DNA of 64,000 nucleotides, taken from DASRDZ01 sp035569495 (GTDB lineage: Bacteria > Chloroflexota > Dormibacteria > Aeolococcales > Aeolococcaceae). The position numbers were made by a program, and so were the translations under genes. The notes beneath the pieces are model-generated. The model searched no databases, was not told the DNA's origin, and was given only the letters and a program-made list of their open reading frames with translations. Shown here piece after piece: positions 1 to 7,583 of the stretch (positions are counted from its first letter, which is position 1; every line of letters begins with the position of its first letter). The DNA lies in contig DATMMX010000051.1 in the NCBI GenBank assembly GCA_035569495.1, positions 62,001 through 126,000 on the forward strand. The letters are read 5' to 3'.

Positions 1-272
1 GCACCCGCGTCGGGACGGGCGCGGTACACGGCGAGGTGCATGAGCAGCTCGCTGGTCGGGTTGCGGTCACCCTCGACCTGATCTCCGCTGTCCAGGTCGA
101 CGGTGCACACGTCCTCGATGCGCATGGTCTGGTAGCGCACGCTGCTCGGCGACGCGACCACCCGCGTCGCATCCGGCACGCGCACGCTGACGTTGCCCGA
201 CGTCCCCGTGGTCAACCCCAGCCGCACCAGCTCATTGCAGGCGTCGATGACCTGCTGCTTGAGATCGGTCAC
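1..272 (-). CDS. Class II aldolase/adducin family protein (partial, runs off left edge)
   Basis: N-terminal 90 residues of a class II (zinc) sugar-phosphate aldolase of the fuculose/ribulose-phosphate aldolase type. The visible part holds the phosphate-binding motif TSGNVSVR and the PTSELLMH segment, whose Glu is the family's catalytic acid. The zinc-binding His residues lie beyond the edge. The GTG start overlaps the TGA of the upstream kinase as GTGA, so the two are probably translationally coupled. In this family the enzyme cleaves a phosphorylated ketose to DHAP and an aldehyde. Next to a kinase and a 2-hydroxyacid dehydrogenase this suggests catabolism of a sugar, polyol or sugar acid. 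The substrate cannot be read from the sequence. Confidence 0.85.
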   Translation of the reverse strand, partial: MTDLKQQVIDACNELVRLGLTTGTSGNVSVRVPDATRVVASPSSVRYQTMRIEDVCTVDLDSGDQVEGDRNPTSELLMHLAVYRARPDAG

Positions 273-1783
273 AGCGACTCCAGGCGCGCATACAGTGCCC
301 GCCAGCTCCGGTGCGCCGCAGCGTAGGCCGCCACCAGCTCCGCCTCCGGCTCCGCCGCCACCTCGACCGAACCGAGCGACTCGGCTGCACCGTCGAGGTC
401 GGCGAACACACCCGCGGCGACCGCCGCACACGCCGCCGCGCCGAGCATGGTCGCGTCGCCGCGCGGCGTATGGACCGGTCGGTCCACAAGCGCGGCCACG
501 ATGCGCAGGAAGAGACGGCTGCGCGCCATCCCGCCGGCGACGGCGAGGCGAGCAGGCACAGCGCCGCCGGCCACCGCCTCGACCTGTTCCAGGTTGGCCC
601 GCGCCGCATGCGCCACGGACTCCAGTGAAGCGCGCACCACCTCCCCCGCGCCCAGCTCCGGCTGCAGCACGATGGTCGGCCACACCAGCGCGCTGCTGTG
701 CGAGAGAAACGTCGCCGGCCGCGTCGCGTTGAGCACGCCCGCCCCGCCGCTGAACAGCAGCGCCTCACGGGCACCCGCGGGCGCCGCCGCCGCCAGCCGC
801 TCCGCCTGCCCGTAGGCCGCGTCGCCCTCCAGCCCGGACAGCCCACCGACCAACCGCTCGACGCACCACGCCCAGCCGTACCCCGCCGTGCCCCCGCTGC
901 TCTCCACCACGCCGCGGCCCGCGACGGCGTGCGGCCCGACCCACACCCGGCCCTCGGGGTCGGTGGCCACGCCCTCCGAGGCCGCCAGGACCGGCAGCGT
1001 CGACCCCGCCAGCACCAGCGTCGTCCCCGGCCGCGACGCGCCCGCGCCAAGCATCGCGGCCGTCGAATCCGGCGCGCACACCGCCACCGGCGTCCCCGGC
1101 GCCAGCCCGGTCAAACCGGCCGCCACCTCGGTCACTCCGCCCAGGTGCGACCCCGCCGAAAGCAGCGGCGGCAGCCACGACGGGTCCAGCCCGCACCCCG
1201 ACCACAGCGCCGACCAGTACTCGCCGGCGCGCACGTCGTAGGCGAGCAGGTCGGTGGCCGTGCTCGGCTCGGTGGCCGCCTCGCCGCAGAGCTGCATGGC
1301 CAGCCAGTCGCCCAGCCCGAGAACCCGCCGGATGCGGGCGAAGTCCTCGGGCCGCTCCTGGCGGAACCAGACCAGGCGGGCCGGTGCGTACATCAGCGCC
1401 AGCGAGCGCCCGGTGCGCGCATAGAGGTCGTCGCCACCCGCCTCGGTGACGGCCCAGGCGGTGGCCACGCCGCGGCTGTCCAGGTTCGGTCCGGCGTAGA
1501 CGGCACGGCCGCGGTCGTCGAGGGCCACCATGCCGATGCGCTGCGCCGTCGCGGCCACGCCGACCACCGGCTCGACCCCACCCGCGCGGTACAGCGCCTC
1601 GCGGATCGCCGCGCAGCACTGCTCCCAGACCAGGGGCGCGTCGTAGCTGCGCCCCAGCGGCGGCGCGTCGAGCACGGTCTCCACCGCGCGCCGCGCCGAG
1701 GCCACCACGTTGCCGCCATCGCTGTCCACAACTGCCGCGCGCACCGAGGTGCCGCCGAGGTCGACGGCGAGCAGGCGGGCCAT
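269..1783 (-). CDS. FGGY-family carbohydrate kinase
   Basis: 504-residue kinase of the FGGY (xylulokinase/glycerol kinase) family, the usual length. The N-terminal ATPase motif LAVDLGGTSVRAAV is present, followed by the two actin-like domains; Gly-rich ATP-site segments (SSGGTAGYGW, AVAGGMARSR) lie in the C-terminal half. It should phosphorylate a ketose or polyol with ATP in the cytoplasm, feeding the adjacent aldolase. The start chosen is the ATG sharing its A with the TGA of the upstream dehydrogenase (TGATG). An open frame continues upstream through the dehydrogenase gene but shows no conservation. Substrate unknown: xylulose, fuculose, rhamnulose or a tetrose are all possible. Confidence 0.88.
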   Translation of the reverse strand: MARLLAVDLGGTSVRAAVVDSDGGNVVASARRAVETVLDAPPLGRSYDAPLVWEQCCAAIREALYRAGGVEPVVGVAATAQRIGMVALDDRGRAVYAGPNLDSRGVATAWAVTEAGGDDLYARTGRSLALMYAPARLVWFRQERPEDFARIRRVLGLGDWLAMQLCGEAATEPSTATDLLAYDVRAGEYWSALWSGCGLDPSWLPPLLSAGSHLGGVTEVAAGLTGLAPGTPVAVCAPDSTAAMLGAGASRPGTTLVLAGSTLPVLAASEGVATDPEGRVWVGPHAVAGRGVVESSGGTAGYGWAWCVERLVGGLSGLEGDAAYGQAERLAAAAPAGAREALLFSGGAGVLNATRPATFLSHSSALVWPTIVLQPELGAGEVVRASLESVAHAARANLEQVEAVAGGAVPARLAVAGGMARSRLFLRIVAALVDRPVHTPRGDATMLGAAACAAVAAGVFADLDGAAESLGSVEVAAEPEAELVAAYAAAHRSWRALYARLESL

Positions 1784-2814
1784 CAGCGCGGCGGTGCGGC
1801 GTCGAGCACGGCGGGGTTGGCGCAGCGCTCCGGCCGCTCGCCGCGGGCCAGCCGCTCGAAGTCCTCGCGGATCATCCGCGAGTGGTGGCGCACCGCGTCC
1901 GAGGTCGCCCCGCCGATGTGGGGCAGCAGCAGCGCGCCCGGCAGGGCGAGCAGCGGGTGCGTCGGCGGCACCGGCTCGGGGGCGAAGACGTCGAGGGCCA
2001 CGCCGCCGAGGTGGCCCGACTGGAGCAGGGCGGTGAGCGCGTCCTGGTCGACCACCCGGGGCCGCGCGGTGTTGATCACCACCGCGCCCTTGGGCAGCAT
2101 CGCCAGCCGCGCCGGGGAGAGCATGCCCACGGTCTGCGGCGTCTGCTCGACGTGGACCGAGAGGACGTGGGCGCCCTTGAGCAGCGCCTCCACGGAGGTC
2201 ACCCGGGCGGCGCCGTGCTCGGTGAAATCCGCGGCCTCGACGTAGGGGTCGAAGGCGCGCACGGTCATGCCGAAGGCCAGCGCCCGCCGGGCCACCGCCC
2301 GGGCCACCATGCCGAAGCCGAGCAGGGCCAGCACCTTGCCGCCCAGCTCCACGCCGCGAAAGCGGATGTAGGGCACCATGGGGCGGCCCTGGGCGTCGTC
2401 GTCGAGCCCGAAGGTCCACTCCCCGCGCCTGACCGCGGCGGCCGCCTCGCTGACGTGGCGCAGCCGGTCGAGGATCATCGCCAGGACCAGGTCGGCGACC
2501 GACTCGGCGTTGCGCCCCGGCGTCTGCAGCACGATCACGCCGCGATCGGTGGCCGCCGCCAGGTCGACGTTGACCGGCTTGCCCCGCGCCGAGGCGACCA
2601 CCCGCAGCCCGGGCACCGCCTCGATGACGTCGCGGGTGACGAACTCGGCCTCGACCACGACCGCCTCGAACCCGTCCGCCAGCAGGCGTGCGGTCAGCTC
2701 GTCGGGCGAGAGCATGCGCTTGTGCTCGATCCAGGACTCGTGGACCACCTGGTGCAGCTCGCCGAGCCGGGCGAGCTCGACGGGGTCGAAGGGCGCGAGG
2801 ACGAGGACCTTCAC
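1783..2814 (-). CDS. D-isomer 2-hydroxyacid dehydrogenase (PGDH-like)
   Basis: 343-residue NAD(P)-dependent D-2-hydroxyacid dehydrogenase. Visible features are the dinucleotide-binding loop LLGFGMVA (a GxGxxA variant), the substrate-binding and catalytic Arg in NTARPRVVD, the Glu in VFAPEP and the catalytic His in LPHIGGAT. The GTG start gives a normal family N-terminus (VLVLAPFDP); an open extension upstream to 3009 is low-complexity Arg/Pro/Ala. First gene of a coupled three-gene operon with an FGGY kinase and a class II aldolase. It may oxidise or reduce a sugar acid or glyoxylate-type product of that pathway. The pathway is inferred only from context. Confidence 0.88.
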   Translation of the reverse strand: MKVLVLAPFDPVELARLGELHQVVHESWIEHKRMLSPDELTARLLADGFEAVVVEAEFVTRDVIEAVPGLRVVASARGKPVNVDLAAATDRGVIVLQTPGRNAESVADLVLAMILDRLRHVSEAAAAVRRGEWTFGLDDDAQGRPMVPYIRFRGVELGGKVLALLGFGMVARAVARRALAFGMTVRAFDPYVEAADFTEHGAARVTSVEALLKGAHVLSVHVEQTPQTVGMLSPARLAMLPKGAVVINTARPRVVDQDALTALLQSGHLGGVALDVFAPEPVPPTHPLLALPGALLLPHIGGATSDAVRHHSRMIREDFERLARGERPERCANPAVLDAAPPR

Positions 2815-3080
2815 GGCTGCGCCAGGGTACGCGAGCGCGGCGCGGACGCGCCGGGGGGCGGCATCGACTGGTGGCGCGGCGCCCGGCCCGGACACCACCC
2901 GGTGGCCGGGCCGAGACGCCTTCCCTCCAACCGGGGGCCGACCTGGGCACCTTGCCCGGTCGCTCACGAACGCCCCACGACAGCGGCAGCCGAAGCTGGC
3001 GCGGCGCAAACCTTACCCTTGTGAACCGCCGCCGTCAACGACGAGTTTTTCCCGGGCCGCGGCTGGGGAATCGCGGCTGG

Positions 3081-3086
3081 TACCGT
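3081..3086 (+). promoter_or_regulatory. Candidate -10 element of the SDR gene
   Basis: TACCGT lies 8 nt before the ATG of the SDR, a spacing expected for a leaderless or nearly leaderless mRNA. No convincing -35 was found. The same geometry recurs at several other genes in the window. Confidence 0.35.
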
Positions 3087-3094
3087 CCGCAGCC

Positions 3095-3868
3095 ATGCCT
3101 GACCAGCCAGCCACCGTTCCCACCCGCCTGCGCGGGCATGCCGCCTTCGTCACCGGCTCCGCCCGGGGCCTGGGCCGGGCCATCGCCGAGCGCCTCGCCG
3201 CCGAGGGCGCCGGGGTGGCCGTCGCCGACGTCGACCTGGCCGCCGCCGAGGACGCCGCCGCCGCCATCCGCGCCGAGCAGGGCGGCCGGGCGATCGCCGT
3301 CGCCGCCGACGTCCGCGACGCCGCCGCCGTGGAGGCCGCCATGGAGCGGGCCGCCGCCGAGTTCGGAGTTCTGGACATCCTCGTCAACAACGCGGGGGTG
3401 CTGCGCGACGCCCGCCTGGAGGCGATGAGCGACGACGACTGGGACTTCGTCCTCGACGTCAACCTGCGCGGCTACTTCGTCTGCGCGCGCGCCGCCCTCC
3501 CCCACCTGCGCCGCGGCGGCTGGGGGCGGATCGTCAACATCAGCTCGCGCGCCTACCTGGGCAACCCCGGCCAGGCCAACTACACCGCCGCCAAGGCCGG
3601 CGTGGTCGGCCTCACCCGGGCGCTGAGCATGGAGCTGGCCCGCGACGGGATCACCGTCAACGCGGTCGCCCCCGGGGCCATCGACACCGCCCTGGTCCGC
3701 GCCCATCCCCGCGCCGAGGAGATCATCGCCCGGGCCATCAAGGCGCAGCCGGTCAAGCGCCTGGGCACCCCCGAGGACGTCGCCGCCGCGGTCGCCTTCC
3801 TCGCCTCCGACGACGCCGGCTTCATCAGCGGCGACGTGCTCCACGTCAGCGGCGGGCGCTTCGGCTAG
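3095..3868 (+). CDS. SDR-family oxidoreductase (FabG-like)
   Basis: 257-residue classical short-chain dehydrogenase/reductase. It shows the cofactor loop TGSARGLG, the NNAG motif, the catalytic Ser in NISSRAYL and YTAAK with catalytic Tyr and Lys. The C-terminal end GDVLHVSGG is typical of 3-oxoacyl-ACP reductase-like SDRs. It is a monocistronic gene facing the M23 peptidase, and the two stop codons overlap in the tetramer CTAG. The 280-nt spacer upstream, shared with the divergent sugar operon, holds a -10-like TACCGT ending 8 nt before the ATG. Substrate not identifiable. Confidence 0.88.
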   Translation: MPDQPATVPTRLRGHAAFVTGSARGLGRAIAERLAAEGAGVAVADVDLAAAEDAAAAIRAEQGGRAIAVAADVRDAAAVEAAMERAAAEFGVLDILVNNAGVLRDARLEAMSDDDWDFVLDVNLRGYFVCARAALPHLRRGGWGRIVNISSRAYLGNPGQANYTAAKAGVVGLTRALSMELARDGITVNAVAPGAIDTALVRAHPRAEEIIARAIKAQPVKRLGTPEDVAAAVAFLASDDAGFISGDVLHVSGGRFG

Positions 3869-4536
3869 CGGCCCGGCGTCGCCCCCCACTGCACCGGCAC
3901 CGGCCGGGGGTCGGCGGCCTGGGCGGGGTCGAGGTAGGCCATCGGGTCGGCGACCGTCTGCGGTTCGGGGCGGACCTCGAAGTGGAGGTGCGGCCCGGTG
4001 GCGTTGCCGGTCGCCCCGGCCAGGGCGATCTGCTCGCCGGCCGCGACGCTCTGCCCCTTGACCACGGTGGCCCGGGAGAGGTGGGCGTACAGCGTGCGCA
4101 GCCCGCCCTCGTGGAGCAGCACCACGGTGTCGCCGTAGCCACCCTGCCAGCCGGTGTACTCGACGCGGCCGGCCAGCGGCGCCACCACCGGCGTGCCCCA
4201 GGGCACGGCGATGTCGATGCCGGTGTGGAAGTGGGGGTAGTACGCGTCGCCCGCGCGGATGCTCGGCTCGAACCAGTACTGGCTGGGGCCGAAGCCCTGG
4301 GTCAGCTCGCCGGTCACCGGCCAGGCCAGCTTGGGGAGCTGCACCGCGGGGGGCGGGGTGACCTGCGCCGACACCGGGATGATGCCCTGGGTGGCGCTCA
4401 GCACCAGGGGCACACTGTCGGCGCCCACCGCGTCGACGCTGAGGCTGCTGTGCCGGGCGGCGAGCGGAACCGCGGCCAGGCAGCCGGCGGCGGCCAGCAC
4501 CAGCGCGTGCGTGATCCAGCGTCGGGAGTGCGGCAC
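3865..4536 (-). CDS. Secreted M23-family metallopeptidase (LytM-like)
   Basis: 223-residue exported peptidoglycan endopeptidase. An N-terminal hydrophobic signal segment (about residues 8-27) is followed by a linker and a compact LytM domain (about 70-200). The zinc ligands are visible: H104 and D108 in HTGID and H185 in HLHFE, with H152 and H183 as the further active-site His residues. The family cleaves peptide cross-bridges in the cell wall, or acts as an activator when degenerate; here all motifs are intact. The GTG start is bounded by an in-frame TGA four codons upstream, although the AGGAGG lies about 12 nt away. The copy of the three-hairpin repeat ends 75 nt upstream. Confidence 0.9.
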   Translation of the reverse strand: MPHSRRWITHALVLAAAGCLAAVPLAARHSSLSVDAVGADSVPLVLSATQGIIPVSAQVTPPPAVQLPKLAWPVTGELTQGFGPSQYWFEPSIRAGDAYYPHFHTGIDIAVPWGTPVVAPLAGRVEYTGWQGGYGDTVVLLHEGGLRTLYAHLSRATVVKGQSVAAGEQIALAGATGNATGPHLHFEVRPEPQTVADPMAYLDPAQAADPRPVPVQWGATPGR

Positions 4537-4610
4537 CCCGGATCAGTCCCTCCTGACGGCAAGCCCCGTGCGCCCTCCCCCCGGCGGGTCGCCCGGCAGG
4601 CTATCACAGC

Positions 4611-4690
4611 GCTTTTTCGGCGCGCTCAGACGCGCGCCACACGGGGGAGCAGATCTCCCCCGACCCCCTCTCGGCAGGCTGAAGCCTGCC
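4611..4690. repeat. Dispersed three-hairpin intergenic repeat, copy 1
   Basis: An 80-nt element with three perfect stems: 4619-4625/4632-4638 (7 bp, loop TCAGAC), 4643-4649/4655-4661 (7 bp, loop CAGAT) and 4673-4679/4684-4690 (7 bp, loop TGAA). A run of five T precedes the first stem. It lies between the HtrA stop and the M23 start. An inverted copy at 53377-53463 has the same three stems in the same order relative to the preceding gene. The third stem differs in arm sequence on both sides (GGCAGGC/GCCTGCC here, GGCGAGC/GCTCGCC there), so pairing is kept. Confidence 0.8.
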
Positions 4691-4713
4691 GTGGCGGGCT
4701 CGCTGACCGCCGG

Positions 4714-5775
4714 TCAGCTGCCGGGGAGCTGCCCGAGGGTCACATTGACGGTCTGCTGGCTGCCGTCGCCGCGGATCACCGCCAGCGAGACGACGTCGCC
4801 CGGCTTGAGCGTGGCCAGGATCGAGGTCAGCGCCGAGGCGTCCGGGGTGTCCTGCCCGTTGACCTGGGTGATCACGTCGCCGGGCTGCAGGCCCGCCTTG
4901 GCCGCCGGGCCGCCGGCGTCGACCGAGGCCAGCACCACCCCGCCGCCGGTGACCGTGGCCACGTGGACGCCGAGGTAGGCGCGGTGGGTGTTGGTCACCT
5001 TGCCGCCGTTGCTGACCAGCTGCTGGCCGATGTCGCGGACGGTGTTGCTGGGGATTGCGAAGCCGATGCCCGGAGCCTGGCCGCCGCCGAGCTGGGGGTC
5101 GGTGGCCGCCAGGGTGGGGATGCCGACCACGTTGCCGTTGAGGTCGACTAGGGCGCCGCCGCTGTTGCCCGGGTTGATGGCGGCGCTGGTCTGGATGGCG
5201 TCGGGGATGGTCACCCCGTTGCCCTCGCTGACGGTGCGCCCGGTGGCGCTGACGATGCCCTCGGTGACGCTCGACTGCAGGCCCAGCGGGTTGCCGACAG
5301 CCATGACCAGATCTCCGACCTGCAGCTTCGAGGAGTCGGCGAAGGTGGCCACCTTGAGGTCGCCTGGCGGGCTCTGCAGTTTGACCACGGCGAGGTCGTC
5401 GGCGGTGAAGGCGCCGACCAGGGTGGCCGAGTAGGTCTTGCCGGTGCTCAGGGTCACCTGGAAGGCGCTGCTGTTGGCGACCACGTGGGCGTTGGTCACG
5501 ATGTTGCCACTGCTGTCAAAAACGATGCCGGAGCCGAGGCCGCTGTCGGTCTTGATCTGCACCACCTGGGGCAGCACGGTGCTGACCACGTGGGTGAAGG
5601 TCTGCTGCAGCGACTGGGCCGACAGGGGCGCGCCTCCAGCGGGCGGGGCGGGCGGCAGCGTGGCGCCTCCGCTGCTGCGCGACGCGCTCGTGTTGTTGCT
5701 GCTGCTGCAGGCGGCGAGCAGCGCGGCGGCGCCGAGGACGGCGGCGAGGCGAGCGGCGTCGCGGAGGGTGCGCAC
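4714..5775 (-). CDS. HtrA/DegP-like S1C serine protease with PDZ domain, lipoprotein
   Basis: 353-residue extracytoplasmic quality-control protease. The N-terminus is a lipoprotein signal ending in LLAAC with C23 as lipidation site, followed by a Ser/Pro-rich linker to about residue 50. The trypsin-like domain has H97 (TNAHVV), D127 (ADDLAVV) and S205 (GNSGGA). A PDZ domain (about 262-350) carries the YLGVHV and GLQPGDVI motifs. The GTG start is chosen because it gives a compact lipoprotein signal. An AGGAGG abuts this GTG too closely to serve it, so the true start may be further upstream. The family degrades or refolds misfolded exported proteins. Confidence 0.92.
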   Translation of the reverse strand: MRTLRDAARLAAVLGAAALLAACSSSNNTSASRSSGGATLPPAPPAGGAPLSAQSLQQTFTHVVSTVLPQVVQIKTDSGLGSGIVFDSSGNIVTNAHVVANSSAFQVTLSTGKTYSATLVGAFTADDLAVVKLQSPPGDLKVATFADSSKLQVGDLVMAVGNPLGLQSSVTEGIVSATGRTVSEGNGVTIPDAIQTSAAINPGNSGGALVDLNGNVVGIPTLAATDPQLGGGQAPGIGFAIPSNTVRDIGQQLVSNGGKVTNTHRAYLGVHVATVTGGGVVLASVDAGGPAAKAGLQPGDVITQVNGQDTPDASALTSILATLKPGDVVSLAVIRGDGSQQTVNVTLGQLPGS

Positions 5776-5878
5776 CTCCTGATCCTGCCGGACCGAGGCC
5801 GTCGCAGGCAAACGCCGCGAGCGCGCCCCGGCGCCACCGGGCACACCGTCAGCGAGGCGTGCTGACGCGGCCGGTCCG

Positions 5879-5884
5879 TATGCT
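5879..5884 (+). promoter_or_regulatory. Candidate -10 element of the DUF971 gene
   Basis: TATGCT, nearly identical to an extended -10 core, ends 9 nt before the ATG of the DUF971 gene. No good -35 at 16-18 bp. Suggests a leaderless transcript. Confidence 0.4.
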
Positions 5885-5893
5885 CGCGACCTG

Positions 5894-6214
5894 ATGGCCT
5901 CGCCCCCCTCCCCCACGCGCTTCGCCTACGACGACCCCGGCCGCGCCCTGCTCGTCGAGTGGTCCGACGGCGCCGCCCACCGCATCCCCTTCGACCTGCT
6001 GCGCCGCTCCTGCCCGTGCGCGGTGTGCTCGGGGGAGATGGGCCGCCCCGGGCGCTTCCAGATCCGGCCCCAGCTCGACCCCGGCGAGGACGAGCTCGCC
6101 GACATCTCCCTGGTCGGCCTCTACGGCCTCAACGCGGTGTGGGCCGACGGCCACAACACCGGGATCTACACCTTCGAGGGGCTTCGCGAGCTGGGCGAGA
6201 AGGCGGCGCGCTGA
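5894..6214 (+). CDS. DUF971 domain protein (gamma-butyrobetaine-hydroxylase-like N-terminal domain)
   Basis: 106-residue stand-alone DUF971 protein. It has the family's LRRSCPCAVC cysteine motif, probably metal-binding, and the closing signature of a Gly-Leu-Tyr-Gly-type stretch followed by WADGHNTGIYTFEGLR. The domain is known as the N-terminal zinc-binding part of gamma-butyrobetaine hydroxylases and as single-domain proteins near Fe-S and Mrp-type genes. Its biochemical role is unclear. Short spacer with a -10-like TATGCT, opposite to HtrA. Converges with the sigma-factor gene, leaving 4 nt between stops. Confidence 0.9.
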   Translation: MASPPSPTRFAYDDPGRALLVEWSDGAAHRIPFDLLRRSCPCAVCSGEMGRPGRFQIRPQLDPGEDELADISLVGLYGLNAVWADGHNTGIYTFEGLRELGEKAAR

Positions 6215-6218
6215 GCGC

Positions 6219-7250
6219 TCAGCGCTTCGGCGGCGCCGTGGCACCGCACGCCGCCACCGCGCGGTCGACGGTGGGAGCCCCGCCCGCCCCAGCCGTGACC
6301 ACGGCGCCGTAGCAGCCGCCGGTCCACACCGGGGTCACGTCCAGGTTGGCGATCGGCGCCGGCGTGCCGGGCTTGATGGGGTTGCTGTTGTTGACCCTCG
6401 GCCGGGGGGTGCCGTTCGACCCGGCGGCGATGCCCCCGACCGGGAGGCCGGGCGGCGGCAGGAGTGCCCCAGGCGGCGCCGGTGCATGGCTGCCCGCCCC
6501 GGCGACCCGCACCTCGGCGGCCACCCGGTGTGCCGCGGCGGGCGCGATCGGCACCACCGAGGGGCCGCCCAGCGACGCCGGGCCGACCCCCCCGGCGCGC
6601 GCCAGTCCACCGGCGGTGATCAGCACCGCGGCGGCGAGCAGGATGTGCTGCCCGGACTCGACGGCCTGGGCGGCCAGCCGTGCCGCCCGACTGCGCTGCT
6701 GGGGGAGGGCGATGCGGAAGAGCCAGCCGAGCGCGCCGCCGATCACCGCCCGGGCGGCCAGCGCCGCACGGCGCCGCGCCCGCGACACCACCTGCGCCGC
6801 GGCGCCGTAGGAGACGCCGAGCATGGCGGCGATCTCGGCCAGCGAGTCGTCCATGAGCAGCACCCGGGCCAGGGCACGGCGTTCGCGCTGCGAGAGCGCC
6901 TCGAAGGCCTGGCGCAGCGCGTCGCGGAGCAGCGCCTCGCGCTCGGGGTCGTCGCGGCCCGGCGTGTCCTGGTCGAGCTCGACGCCGGGGCCGCGCACCT
7001 TCTGGCGGCGGAGCTGGTCGAAGCAGTAGTTGCGGGCGACGGTGGTCAGCCAGACGTGCGGCTCGCGGAGCTGGGTGAGCAGGGGCAGGGCCCGGCTGAA
7101 CACCTCCTGCGTGGCCTCGGCGGCGTCGTCGTGGTTGCGCAGGATGGCCAGGCAGGTGCGGTACACGCGCGGCTGGTGGGCCGCGTACAGCTCCTCGAAG
7201 CAGGGCCGGGGCGGCGGCTCCGCGAGCACCGCGGGAAGGTTCACCGCCAC
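6219..7250 (-). CDS. ECF-type sigma factor fused to a transmembrane segment and Pro-rich tail
   Basis: 343-residue protein. Residues about 18-85 form sigma region 2 (FEELYAAHQPRVYRTCL, TTVARNYCFDQLRRQ) and about 112-165 region 4 with the helix-turn-helix LAEIAAMLGVSYGAAAQVVSRARRR broken into its usual helices. Ordinary ECF sigmas end here. This one continues through a hydrophobic segment (about 202-220) into a roughly 120-residue Pro/Gly/Ala-rich tail with two Cys near the end. No anti-sigma gene is adjacent, so membrane tethering may itself control the factor. The open frame is continuous with strong GC3 bias, so a fusion artefact is unlikely. Confidence 0.85.
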   Translation of the reverse strand: MAVNLPAVLAEPPPRPCFEELYAAHQPRVYRTCLAILRNHDDAAEATQEVFSRALPLLTQLREPHVWLTTVARNYCFDQLRRQKVRGPGVELDQDTPGRDDPEREALLRDALRQAFEALSQRERRALARVLLMDDSLAEIAAMLGVSYGAAAQVVSRARRRAALAARAVIGGALGWLFRIALPQQRSRAARLAAQAVESGQHILLAAAVLITAGGLARAGGVGPASLGGPSVVPIAPAAAHRVAAEVRVAGAGSHAPAPPGALLPPPGLPVGGIAAGSNGTPRPRVNNSNPIKPGTPAPIANLDVTPVWTGGCYGAVVTAGAGGAPTVDRAVAACGATAPPKR

Positions 7251-7583
7251 GGCGGCGCTCCTGCGGGCTGCCGGTCGATCGAGTCCATCTGCTCGCTCAT
7301 TCCCTCAGCGTCGGGGCGGGCCCGACCTGGGCGGAGTATATCGGGGCACCTGGAAGATGTCGTGCGTGGGCACAGAGGGCCCACCTGGGTAACGGTGTCG
7401 CGATCGGTTTCCGTGCGCTCCGCTCCACAACGCGTCGCGCGACCCACCCGGGCGCTGCATCGGTCGGTGCACGGGTGGCGGGTCGCGCGGACGCGAGATC
7501 GAACTCCTCGTCAGGGCAGGACGCGCCGGGGTGCGCTTCTTGACATGCCGGGCCCGCGGGTCGGCCTGGCATGCTCCTGGGCT
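7251..7583. other. Divergent intergenic region between sigma factor and MATE transporter
   Basis: 333 nt without a supportable gene. It holds an imperfect inverted repeat, 7436-7450 against 7472-7489 (arms CGCGCGACCCACCCG and its complement with a 3-nt insertion), which could be an operator or an mRNA hairpin. A TTGACA (7540-7545) lies upstream of the MATE start, but the only -10-like hexamer, CATGCT (7570-7575), is 24 bp away, so the promoter is not resolved. Confidence 0.4.

Noticed and set aside
4703..4717. Regulator palindrome CTGACCG-C-CGGTCAG
   Set aside because: It covers the end of the HtrA gene with no promoter nearby, so it is probably incidental or a mere mRNA hairpin.
7540..7575. 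TTGACA plus CATGCT as MATE promoter
   Set aside because: The 24-bp spacing is too long for a standard sigma-70-type promoter; no better -10 was found at 16-18 bp.
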